A stretch of 64,000 nucleotides of DNA, taken from positions 2,356,001 through 2,420,000 of the forward strand of contig NZ_JAGJBZ010000001.1 in NCBI RefSeq assembly GCF_020010925.1, read 5' to 3'. Made by a program: the position numbers and the translations under genes. Of this stretch, positions 7,949-15,376 are shown piece after piece; the first letter of the stretch is position 1, and each line of letters starts with the position of its first letter. The notes beneath the pieces were generated by a model. That model was given only the letters and a program-made list of their open reading frames with translations. It was not told the origin of the DNA and did not search any database. The stretch is from Streptomyces griseiscabiei (GTDB lineage Bacteria; Actinomycetota; Actinomycetes; Streptomycetales; Streptomycetaceae).

Positions 7949-9004
7949 TCAGGCCTTGGGTGCCGGTCCCGGTGCGTCGGGGGGCATGTTGCAGGGTGTG
8001 ACGACCTGGATCGTCGACGGCGGGGGCGGGCCGTCGTCCGGCAGGGCCCCGTGCGCGCGCATCACGGTCTGGCAGGCACGGCGTACGTCCTGGCGGAGGT
8101 CGTGGTGGAGGACGGCGGAGAGCCGGCGCTCGCGCAGCAGCCCGGTGTTGTCGTGGTCGAGGTCGTGCGCGACGAACACCGCGCAGTTCCGGCCCAGTTC
8201 GTCGAAGGCGTCCAGCGTGGCGAGGTTGCCGCCGCCCATGGAGTAGACGGCGACGATGTCCTCGTCGCGCCGGAGCGCCGCGAGGACGAGGTCGCGCTGG
8301 GTGGCGTCGAGGCCGTCGCTGTCGGTGACCTCCACCAGGGAGCGGGCCGGGTGGGCGAGCCGCATGGCGCTGCGGAAGCCCATCTCGCGCTCCTCCTCGC
8401 CCCGGAAGGAGGCGCGGCTGATGGTCGTCAGCACATGGCCCGGCCGGTCACCGAGCCACTGGCCGACGAGGTACGCGGCCGTGCACCCGGCCGCCCGGTT
8501 GTCGATCCCGACGTACGCCACGCGCGCGCTGCCGGGCAGGTCGGTGACGAGGGTGACGACGGGGATCCCGGCCGCGGCCAGCCGTCCGACGGCGGCGGAG
8601 ATCTCCGGCAGGTCCGGCGCCTTGAGGAGCACGCCCTGCGACCCCCGCCTGGCGATCCGGTCGAGGCCGGCGACCAGTTCGGCCGCGGGTCCGGTCTCGC
8701 GGAAGTGGAAGCGGGAACGTACGACGGCGGGGTGCAGGGAGGGAAGTTCGGCTTCGAGGGCGGCGCGCACGGCGGTCGTGAAGCGTTCCGGGGCCTGCAT
8801 CACGATGTCGATCATGAAGGTGCGGCCGCCGATGCGGACCTGGCCGCGCTGGCGGTCGAGGTCCTCGACCGCCTGCCGCACCTCACGGACCGTGCTCTCC
8901 CGCACATTGCCCCGGTGGTTGAGGACGCGGTCGACGGTGGCCGTGCTCAGCCCCGACTGACGGGCGATCTCCCTGATCGTGTACGGGTGCCGGTGTCGCG
9001 TCAC
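7949..9004 (-). CDS. LacI-family transcriptional regulator
   Basis: A 351-residue repressor. The LacI helix-turn-helix is at the N-terminus (YTIREIARQSGLSTATVDRVLNHRG), followed by the hinge and a periplasmic-binding-type sugar domain (FMIDIVMQAPERF through VFVAHDLDHDNTGLL). It ends with an unusual proline-rich tail, PPDAPGPAPKA. I prefer GTG 9004, which puts the HTH at residue 8 and has AAGGA 12 nt upstream; ATG 9094 would add 30 low-complexity residues without a ribosome site. It is divergent from the PhyH-type dioxygenase, its probable target. The effector is unknown. Confidence 0.82.
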   Translation of the reverse strand: MTRHRHPYTIREIARQSGLSTATVDRVLNHRGNVRESTVREVRQAVEDLDRQRGQVRIGGRTFMIDIVMQAPERFTTAVRAALEAELPSLHPAVVRSRFHFRETGPAAELVAGLDRIARRGSQGVLLKAPDLPEISAAVGRLAAAGIPVVTLVTDLPGSARVAYVGIDNRAAGCTAAYLVGQWLGDRPGHVLTTISRASFRGEEEREMGFRSAMRLAHPARSLVEVTDSDGLDATQRDLVLAALRRDEDIVAVYSMGGGNLATLDAFDELGRNCAVFVAHDLDHDNTGLLRERRLSAVLHHDLRQDVRRACQTVMRAHGALPDDGPPPPSTIQVVTPCNMPPDAPGPAPKA

Positions 9005-9155
9005 AGTGGTGCCGGGTCCTTCGGTGAGGTGTCGTGGACGAGGTGTCGTGGGCGAGGGGTCGTCGTGATGCGTTTTTGATGTGTTGTCGCGCATTGAATG
9101 AGGGGTTTCCGGTCCTCAGACTGACAGAGACACGAGGCCTGCGAAAGGAGCCGCG
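9005..9155. promoter_or_regulatory. Divergent promoter region, LacI regulator / dioxygenase
   Basis: About 150 bp between the divergent starts. It holds an AT-rich core with an imperfect inverted repeat, TGATGCG (9066-9072) and CGCATTGA (9090-9097), a plausible operator for the adjacent LacI protein. AAAGGAG just before 9156 is the ribosome site of the rightward gene. Confidence 0.4.
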
Positions 9156-10334
9156 ATGACCCGCGTCGCTGCGATGACACGAACCTGGCTGACCGAGGCG
9201 GACTGCGATCTCGACACCTTCCGCGCGCTCGTCGAGGTGCGCACCGACCCCGCCGACCATCCCTCGGCCGAGCGGGTCGAACAGAACGTGCCCCTCTACG
9301 ACAGCGAGCGGCTCCGCTCCCTGGCTGCCACCCCCGAGGGCCGCCGGGCCGTGCGGACCGAGCTGGTCCGGACCCTGTCGGACGGCCCCGGCATCGTGGT
9401 GCTCAAGGGCGCGTTCACCGAACCGGCGGTCGTGGACCGCGCGTCCGCCGCGTTCCGTGAGCTGATCGAGGAGGAGCGTGCCGCCGGTACGGCCCGGGGC
9501 GACCACTTCGCGAAGCCCGGCGCCAACGACCGTGTCTGGAACGCCCTGGACAAGATGGCCGTACGGGCTCCGGACGTGTTCGCCGACTACTACGCCAACG
9601 ACCTGCTGGCGCTGATCGCCGAGGCCTGGCTGGGCCCCGCGTACCAGATGACCTCCCAGGTCAACGTGGTCAACCCCGGTGGCGCGGCGCAGAGTCCGCA
9701 CCGGGACTACCACCTGGGTTTCCTGTCCCGGGAGCAGGCCGCCGCCTACCCCGCGCACGTGCACCGTCTCTCCCCCGTGCTCACCCTGCAGGGCGCGGTC
9801 GCCCACTGCGACATGCCCGTCGAGTCCGGCCCGACCCTCTATCTGCCGCACTCGCAGAAGTACGAGCCCGGCTACCTCGCCTGGCGGCTCCCCGGGTTCG
9901 TCGCGTACTTCGACGCCCACCACGTCCAACTCCCCCTGGACAAGGGCGACGCGGTCTTCTTCAACCCCGCGCTCTTCCACGCGGCCGGGCACAACCGCTC
10001 CTCGGACATCCGGCGCATGGCCAACCTGCTGCAGATCTCCTCCGCGTTCGGCCGCGCCATGGAGACGGTGGACCGCGAGGCCATGGCGAACGCGCTGTTC
10101 CCCGTCCTGTCGCGCCGCCGGTCCGAGGGCGCCGCGGAGGAGTGGCTGCGCCGTGTCGTCGCCGCCACCGCCGAGGGCTACCCCTTCCCCACGAATCTGG
10201 ACCTCGACCCGCCGGTCGACGGTCTCGCCCCGCCCTCCCAGGCCGATCTGCTCTGGCGGGCCGTCGGCGAGGAGTGGACCCCGGAGCGGCTGCGTGACGA
10301 ACTGCGGGCGGGAGCCCGGCGCAGAGGGCGCTGA
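9156..10334 (+). CDS. Phytanoyl-CoA dioxygenase (PhyH) family protein
   Basis: A 392-residue Fe(II)/2-oxoglutarate-dependent oxygenase of the PhyH family, cytoplasmic. The iron facial triad is visible: His182-x-Asp184 in SPHRDYHLGF and the distal His in FHAAGHNRSSDIRRMANLLQ (His275 or His279), with the Arg that would bind 2-oxoglutarate just after. The start ATG 9156 has AAAGGAG 7 nt upstream. Divergence from a LacI-family regulator suggests sugar- or inducer-dependent control, unusual for an oxygenase. Its substrate is unknown. Confidence 0.85.
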   Translation: MTRVAAMTRTWLTEADCDLDTFRALVEVRTDPADHPSAERVEQNVPLYDSERLRSLAATPEGRRAVRTELVRTLSDGPGIVVLKGAFTEPAVVDRASAAFRELIEEERAAGTARGDHFAKPGANDRVWNALDKMAVRAPDVFADYYANDLLALIAEAWLGPAYQMTSQVNVVNPGGAAQSPHRDYHLGFLSREQAAAYPAHVHRLSPVLTLQGAVAHCDMPVESGPTLYLPHSQKYEPGYLAWRLPGFVAYFDAHHVQLPLDKGDAVFFNPALFHAAGHNRSSDIRRMANLLQISSAFGRAMETVDREAMANALFPVLSRRRSEGAAEEWLRRVVAATAEGYPFPTNLDLDPPVDGLAPPSQADLLWRAVGEEWTPERLRDELRAGARRRGR

Positions 10335-10373
10335 ACCGGCCGGGGAAGCCCCCGACCCCGGCCGCCCGACGCG

Positions 10374-10396
10374 TTGTCAGTGGCCCCCTCTACTGT
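10374..10396 (+). promoter_or_regulatory. RecA-NDp / PafBC-type DNA-damage promoter
   Basis: TTGTCAGTG (10374-10382), 8 nt, then TACTGT (10391-10396). This fits the consensus I know for LexA-independent DNA-damage promoters of actinobacteria (tTGTCRgtg-N8-TAnnnT, driven by PafBC). Transcription would start near 10403, leaving a leader of about 90 nt before the GTG at 10493 of the WGR-MoxR-VWA-SWIM operon. Confidence 0.7.
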
Positions 10397-10492
10397 GGTG
10401 ATCGTCGCTGGGCCTGGCGTTTTCGCGCCGGTCGGTGGCTGAATCCGCGTGGGGTGGGCCGGGGAGCCGGCAGGGTCGGAAGGGGTGGGCGC

Positions 10493-13400
10493 GTGCGCCG
10501 CTGGGAGTATGCCGAAGGGACCTCCTCGAAGTTCTGGGAGGCCGAGGCGGACGGGAGCGCGGTCACCGTCCGGTACGGGCGCTGCGGCACGGACGGGCGC
10601 ACCCAGGTCAAGGAGTGCGCTTCCCCCCAGGAGGCCGCCGAGTATCTGCGGAAGACCGCCGCGGCCAAGGAGCGCAAGGGGTATCGGGAGGTCGGCGGGA
10701 CGGGCGACGGCGTGGGGGACGGTCCGCGGGACTGCGGCACCGTCCCGGACGCCGCCGTTCCGGACGACGCAGGTCCCGGCACCTCCGTTCCGGACGTCCC
10801 GGCCGCCGACGAGGACACCGCCGTACCACCGGACGAGGACACCGCCGTACCACTGGACGAGGACGCCTTCGTCCTGCCCGCCGCCTGGCACCGTCATCTC
10901 CACCCGAGGCGGGGCGGTGTCCACCGCAGGCCGACGCCCCTGCGCAAGGGAGCGGCGGAGCAGGCCGAGCGGCGGCTGCGCGGCGCCGAGACCTGGGTGC
11001 GGCAGTACCTGGACGACCCCCGCAGCGACCCGGACCTGGTGCGGGCCGCCGAGGACCAACTCGCGGGTACGACGACTCCGTCGGGTGCGGCGGTGCTGGC
11101 CGTCACCTCCGACATCGCCTGGTCGGGCGCGGCCTGTACCGATGCCTGGGTCGAGGCCCACGGAGCGGTCTTCGCCGCCCGCGCGGCCATCGAACTCTGC
11201 GGCGTCCAGGTGTACTTCACACAGAGCGGGACCCACCGCTCGAACGCGCGCGTCGAGCGCCCGCAGAACCACTACGCGGGCCATGTGGCCCGGGTGCGCG
11301 GTGTGATGGACCGGCTGCGGGCACTGCTCGCCGACACCGACGAGGAGACGTACCGCGCCGTGGTCGCGGCGCTCGCGGAGGTACGGGGCGGTGTGCGCGA
11401 ACGCATCGTCGTCTCGTACCTCGTCCCCGGTGAGACGGAATGGGTCGACGAGTGCGTGGACGCCCCCGAGGCCGACCACCCCCGTGACCAGGTGCTGCGC
11501 TCGATGCTGTTGTGTTCGCTGAACGACCCGGAACAGGTCCGGCGGTTGGGCGCCACCGCCTCGCTGGGGTACAACGGCTGGCCGATGTCGACGGTCGCCA
11601 CCGTCGCCGAGGGCGTCGGCACGGCGGTGGCACCCCTGGTGGCGGAGACGCTCAAGGGGTTCTACGTCACGGCGGACCTCTTCAAGAAGGTCAACACGAT
11701 CCTGGTCGAGCTGCCGTCCGACGAGGCGTTCGCCCTGCTGCTGGGGCAGCTCGACGACAAGCGGGCGCAGCCCTACGTGGCGAAGGCCGCCCGTCGCTTT
11801 CCGCGGCGTGGCCTGCGCATGCTCGCCGAGGCGGTGGCGGCGGGCGGACCGGACGCGGACGCCCTGCGGTACGCGCTGCGGGTCCATGTCTCGGGCCACC
11901 CGGACCTGGCCGAGGAGGTCCTCGGCTCCCTCTCGCCTGAGGCGGCGGATGCCGTCGCACCACTGCTGAGCCCGAAGGACCGGGTGCCGGACGCCCCGGC
12001 CGCCTCGCTGCCCGAGGTGCTGACCGCTCCGCCGTGGCTCCGGCCGCGCGAGCCCGTCAAGGTCCGCACCGTCGCCGGGCTGGTCGCCGAGGACGCGCCC
12101 GGGATCGTCTGGCTGCCCGGTGAGCGGCAGGAGTGGGCGGACGCGCAGTCGTGGGAGCGGGACTGGGCCGCGCGGACCGAGTGGCCCGACGATCCGGACG
12201 CCCTGCCGGTCGCGGTCCGCGCCGACAGGGCCGGGGTACTGGGGATCTTCCTCGGCAAACCCGAGGAGCTGGCCCGGCCGCTGCTGGACGAGTGGAATCC
12301 GAAGAGCCTGGACGACGACTCCGCGCTCAAGCCGGTCGTCGCCCGGTTCGGCACGGACGCCCTCGGGGTGGTGCTGCGGACCGTCCCGAAGTGGCCGGCT
12401 TCGCTCGCGCCCCTGATCCTGCCGTATGCGAGCGTGGGGACGGCCCGGCTGGCCGCCGAGTGGGCGGTGCGGCTGAAGTCGGTGCGGGACACGGCCCGTT
12501 CCTGGTTCCGGCGGCACGGCGAGGCCGCCGCGCCGCTGCTGGTGCCGGACGCCCTGGGCCGGTCGGGCACCGCCCGCCGGTACGCCGAGCAGGCGCTGCA
12601 CACCATCGTGGCCCTGCACGGGGAGCAGGTCGTGCGGTCGGCCGCCGAGCGGTACGGCGCCGAGGCGGTGGCGGCGATCCGGGAGCTGCTGTCGGCCGAT
12701 CCGCTGGTGACGGCCCTGCCGGCGAAGCTGCCCGAGCCCGTCGAGTGGGCGGAGCCGTTGCTGCTGCCGCAGATCCTGGTGCGCTCCGGTGGCGCGCTGC
12801 CCGCCGAAGCCACCCGGCATGTCGTGACGATGCTCGCGATGTCCCGGCCGGGCGAGCCGTATCCGGGGCTGGCCGTGGTCCGGGAGGTGTGCGCCGCGGA
12901 GTCGCTCGCCGAGTTCGCCTGGGCGCTGTTCGAGCAGTGGCGGCTCGCCGGGATGCCGAGCGAGGCGGGCTGGGCGCTGACCGCGCTGGGGCTGCTGGGC
13001 GACGACGGGACGGTACGCCGGCTCACCCCGCTGGTGCGGGCCTGGCCCGGCGAGGGCGGCCACCAGCGCGCGGTGGACGGGCTCGGGGTGCTGGCCGCGA
13101 TCGGCACCGATGTGGCGCTGATGCATCTGCACGGTGTGGCGCAGCGGGTGAAGTTCAAGGCGCTCAAGGCCCGCGCCCAGGAGAAGATCGCCGAGCTGGC
13201 GCAGGATCTGGGGCTGACCGGTGAGCAGCTCGCCGACCGGCTGGTGCCCGACTTCGGTCTGGACGCACGGGGCACCACGGTCATCGACTACGGCAGCCGT
13301 ACGTTCACGGTCGGCTTCGACGAACAGCTGCGCCCGTTCGTCCAGGACCCCGACGGCCACCGCCGCAAGGACCTGCCCCAGCCGGGCGCTCGGGACGACG

Positions 13401-14167
13401 CCGAGCTGGCGCCCGCCGAGCGCAAGCGGTTCATGGCCCTGAAGAAGGATGTCCGGACCATCGCCGCCGACCAGGTGCGACGGCTGGAGTCGGCCATGGT
13501 CGAGGGCCGTTCGTGGTCGGCGGCCGAGTTCCGCGAGCTGTTCGTCGGGCATCCGCTGCTGTGGCATCTCGTCCGGCGGCTGGTGTGGCTGAGCGACGCG
13601 GACGGCACGACGACGGCCTTCCGGGTGGCGGAGGACCGTACGTTCGCGGATGCCGAGGACAGCCTGTTCACACTGCCCGACAAGGCGATCGTACGGATCG
13701 CGCACCCGCTGCGGCTGCCGGGTGAACTCGACACCTGGGCGGAGCTGTTCGCGGACTACGAGATCCTCCAGCCGTTCCCGCAGCTGGGACGGCAGGTGTT
13801 CGAGCTGACGGCGGAGGAGGCCGCGGGGTGGCGGCTGGAGCGCTTCGAGGGGCTGACGGTGACGACGGGCCGGCTCGTCGGTCTGGAGCGGCGCGGATGG
13901 CGGCGCGGGCAGCCGCTGGACAACGGCATCGAGCGCTGGATCTCCAAGCTGCTCGCCCCGAACCGCTACGCGGTGCTGATCCCCGACGACGGCATCGCCG
14001 TCGGCTACTTCGATCCCGCCGAGCGGCAGGAGGTGGAGCACCTCTGGCTCGCCACCCGGCCCGGTGACTACTGGCCGAGCGACCCCCACAGCGTCAGTTT
14101 CGAGGAGATCGACCCGGTGGCGGTGTCGGAACTGCTCGCGGATCTGACGGAGTTGACGGCACCGTGA
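10493..14167 (+). CDS. WGR + DUF4132 protein (YehI/MolR-like)
   Basis: A 1224-residue cytoplasmic protein. The N-terminus is a WGR domain (RRWEYAEGTSSKFWEAEADG through VRYGRCGTDGRTQVKECASP, residues 2-70), a module otherwise found in PARPs and bacterial MolR. A disordered acidic linker contains two copies of a DEDTAVP-like unit, near residues 100-125. A long alpha-helical-repeat-like body and the DUF4132 C-terminal region (VRRLESAMVEGRSWSAAEF, then NGIERWISKLL) follow. GTG 10493 is preceded by GGAAGGGG. It is the first gene of the operon, behind a DNA-damage-type promoter, and its end overlaps the MoxR start by 4 nt. E. coli YehI (MolR) heads the same gene set. Biochemical activity is unknown; a DNA-end or nucleic-acid sensor is inference from WGR. 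Confidence 0.88.
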   Translation: MRRWEYAEGTSSKFWEAEADGSAVTVRYGRCGTDGRTQVKECASPQEAAEYLRKTAAAKERKGYREVGGTGDGVGDGPRDCGTVPDAAVPDDAGPGTSVPDVPAADEDTAVPPDEDTAVPLDEDAFVLPAAWHRHLHPRRGGVHRRPTPLRKGAAEQAERRLRGAETWVRQYLDDPRSDPDLVRAAEDQLAGTTTPSGAAVLAVTSDIAWSGAACTDAWVEAHGAVFAARAAIELCGVQVYFTQSGTHRSNARVERPQNHYAGHVARVRGVMDRLRALLADTDEETYRAVVAALAEVRGGVRERIVVSYLVPGETEWVDECVDAPEADHPRDQVLRSMLLCSLNDPEQVRRLGATASLGYNGWPMSTVATVAEGVGTAVAPLVAETLKGFYVTADLFKKVNTILVELPSDEAFALLLGQLDDKRAQPYVAKAARRFPRRGLRMLAEAVAAGGPDADALRYALRVHVSGHPDLAEEVLGSLSPEAADAVAPLLSPKDRVPDAPAASLPEVLTAPPWLRPREPVKVRTVAGLVAEDAPGIVWLPGERQEWADAQSWERDWAARTEWPDDPDALPVAVRADRAGVLGIFLGKPEELARPLLDEWNPKSLDDDSALKPVVARFGTDALGVVLRTVPKWPASLAPLILPYASVGTARLAAEWAVRLKSVRDTARSWFRRHGEAAAPLLVPDALGRSGTARRYAEQALHTIVALHGEQVVRSAAERYGAEAVAAIRELLSADPLVTALPAKLPEPVEWAEPLLLPQILVRSGGALPAEATRHVVTMLAMSRPGEPYPGLAVVREVCAAESLAEFAWALFEQWRLAGMPSEAGWALTALGLLGDDGTVRRLTPLVRAWPGEGGHQRAVDGLGVLAAIGTDVALMHLHGVAQRVKFKALKARAQEKIAELAQDLGLTGEQLADRLVPDFGLDARGTTVIDYGSRTFTVGFDEQLRPFVQDPDGHRRKDLPQPGARDDAELAPAERKRFMALKKDVRTIAADQVRRLESAMVEGRSWSAAEFRELFVGHPLLWHLVRRLVWLSDADGTTTAFRVAEDRTFADAEDSLFTLPDKAIVRIAHPLRLPGELDTWAELFADYEILQPFPQLGRQVFELTAEEAAGWRLERFEGLTVTTGRLVGLERRGWRRGQPLDNGIERWISKLLAPNRYAVLIPDDGIAVGYFDPAERQEVEHLWLATRPGDYWPSDPHSVSFEEIDPVAVSELLADLTELTAP

Positions 14168-15375
14168 CGACGACGGGCACACCGCGGGAGGGCGCCCGGG
14201 GAGCGGACGGGCCGGGGGTGGGCATGGGTGGCGCGGGCGGGCAGCGGGCGGGCACGGGCGGCGCGGACGAACAGCGGGCGTGGACCGGGGAGGCGGACGA
14301 GCTGCAGCGGCCGCCCGCCGAGGTGCGGTACGCCGGGGAGCTGGCCGTGCTGCGGGACGGGGACAGCGGTCCGAGGCCGCCCGGCTGGGAGCTGAGCCTG
14401 CGGGCGGCGCGCCGTTTCGTGGTCGGCGACGAAGGGGCGGGCATCAGCCGGAAGTTCGTGGGGAACCCCTCGCTGGTCGAGCGGGCCCTGGTGACACTGG
14501 CGACCAATCGCGGGCTGATGCTCGTCGGGGAGCCGGGCACCGCCAAGTCCCTGCTGTCGGAGCTGATCGCCGCCGCGGTCAGCGGTACGTCGACGCTGAC
14601 CGTGCAGGGCGGCGCCGCCACCACCGAGGACCAGATCAAGTACGGCTGGAACTACGCGCTGCTCGTCGCCGAGGGCCCCTCCCGTCGCTCCCTGGTGCCG
14701 GCGCCGATGCTCCGGGGCATGGCGGAGGGCCGGATCGTACGCTTCGAGGAGATCACCCGCTGCCCGCTCGAAGTGCAGGACTCGCTGCTGTCGCTGCTCT
14801 CCGAACGCGTGCTGGCCGTCCCGGAGCTGGACGGCCCCGACGCCATGGTCTTCGCCCGCAAGGGTTTCAACGTCATCGCGACGGCCAACACCCGCGACCG
14901 GGGCGTCAACGAGATGAGCGCGGCCCTCAAACGCCGCTTCAACTTCGAGACGGTGTTCCCGGTGCCCGACCTGGACACCGAACTGGCCCTGGTCGAGGCG
15001 GAGGCGGCCGAGCTGCTGCGGCAGTCCGGGGTGACGGCCGCGCCCGACCGCGAGGTGCTGGAGGTGCTGGTCACCACCTTCCGTGAGCTGCGCTCCGGCC
15101 GGACGCGCGAGGGCGACGGGGTGGACCGGCCCTCGGCGGTGATGAGCACCGCCGAGGCCGTGTCGGTGGCCCACGCGGTGGGGGTGCGCGGCTGGTTCCT
15201 GCGCGGGGAACCGGGCAGCGCGGCCGACGTGGTGGCCTGTCTCGCGGGCACGGTGGCCAAGGACAGCCCCGAGGACCTGGCCCGGCTGCGCCGCCATCTG
15301 GAGCAGCGAGTTTCGCGCCGCCGGGGTGCGCAGTGGCAGGCCCTGTACGACGCGCGCCATCTGCTGGACGGCTGA
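14164..15375 (+). CDS. MoxR-type AAA+ ATPase (YehL-like)
   Basis: A 403-residue AAA+ ATPase of the MoxR group, expected to work as a chaperone-like remodeller with the VWA protein. Walker A is GEPGTAKS (Lys128), the Walker B region is GRIVRFEEITRCPLEVQDSL, sensor 1 is VIATANTRDRGVNEM and the arginine finger is in ALKRRFNFE. The first 50 residues are a Gly/Ala-rich low-complexity leader (GVGMGGAGGQRAG) that is probably disordered, so the functional start may be later. The start GTG overlaps the previous TGA (GTGA), implying translational coupling. ATPase class is clear; target is unknown. Confidence 0.92.
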   Translation: MTTTGTPREGARGADGPGVGMGGAGGQRAGTGGADEQRAWTGEADELQRPPAEVRYAGELAVLRDGDSGPRPPGWELSLRAARRFVVGDEGAGISRKFVGNPSLVERALVTLATNRGLMLVGEPGTAKSLLSELIAAAVSGTSTLTVQGGAATTEDQIKYGWNYALLVAEGPSRRSLVPAPMLRGMAEGRIVRFEEITRCPLEVQDSLLSLLSERVLAVPELDGPDAMVFARKGFNVIATANTRDRGVNEMSAALKRRFNFETVFPVPDLDTELALVEAEAAELLRQSGVTAAPDREVLEVLVTTFRELRSGRTREGDGVDRPSAVMSTAEAVSVAHAVGVRGWFLRGEPGSAADVVACLAGTVAKDSPEDLARLRRHLEQRVSRRRGAQWQALYDARHLLDG

Positions 15376-15376
15376 G

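Noticed and set aside
10178..14182. 1334-codon minus-strand frame
   Set aside because: Antisense to the WGR/DUF4132 gene; Arg/Gln/Pro-rich without recognisable motifs.
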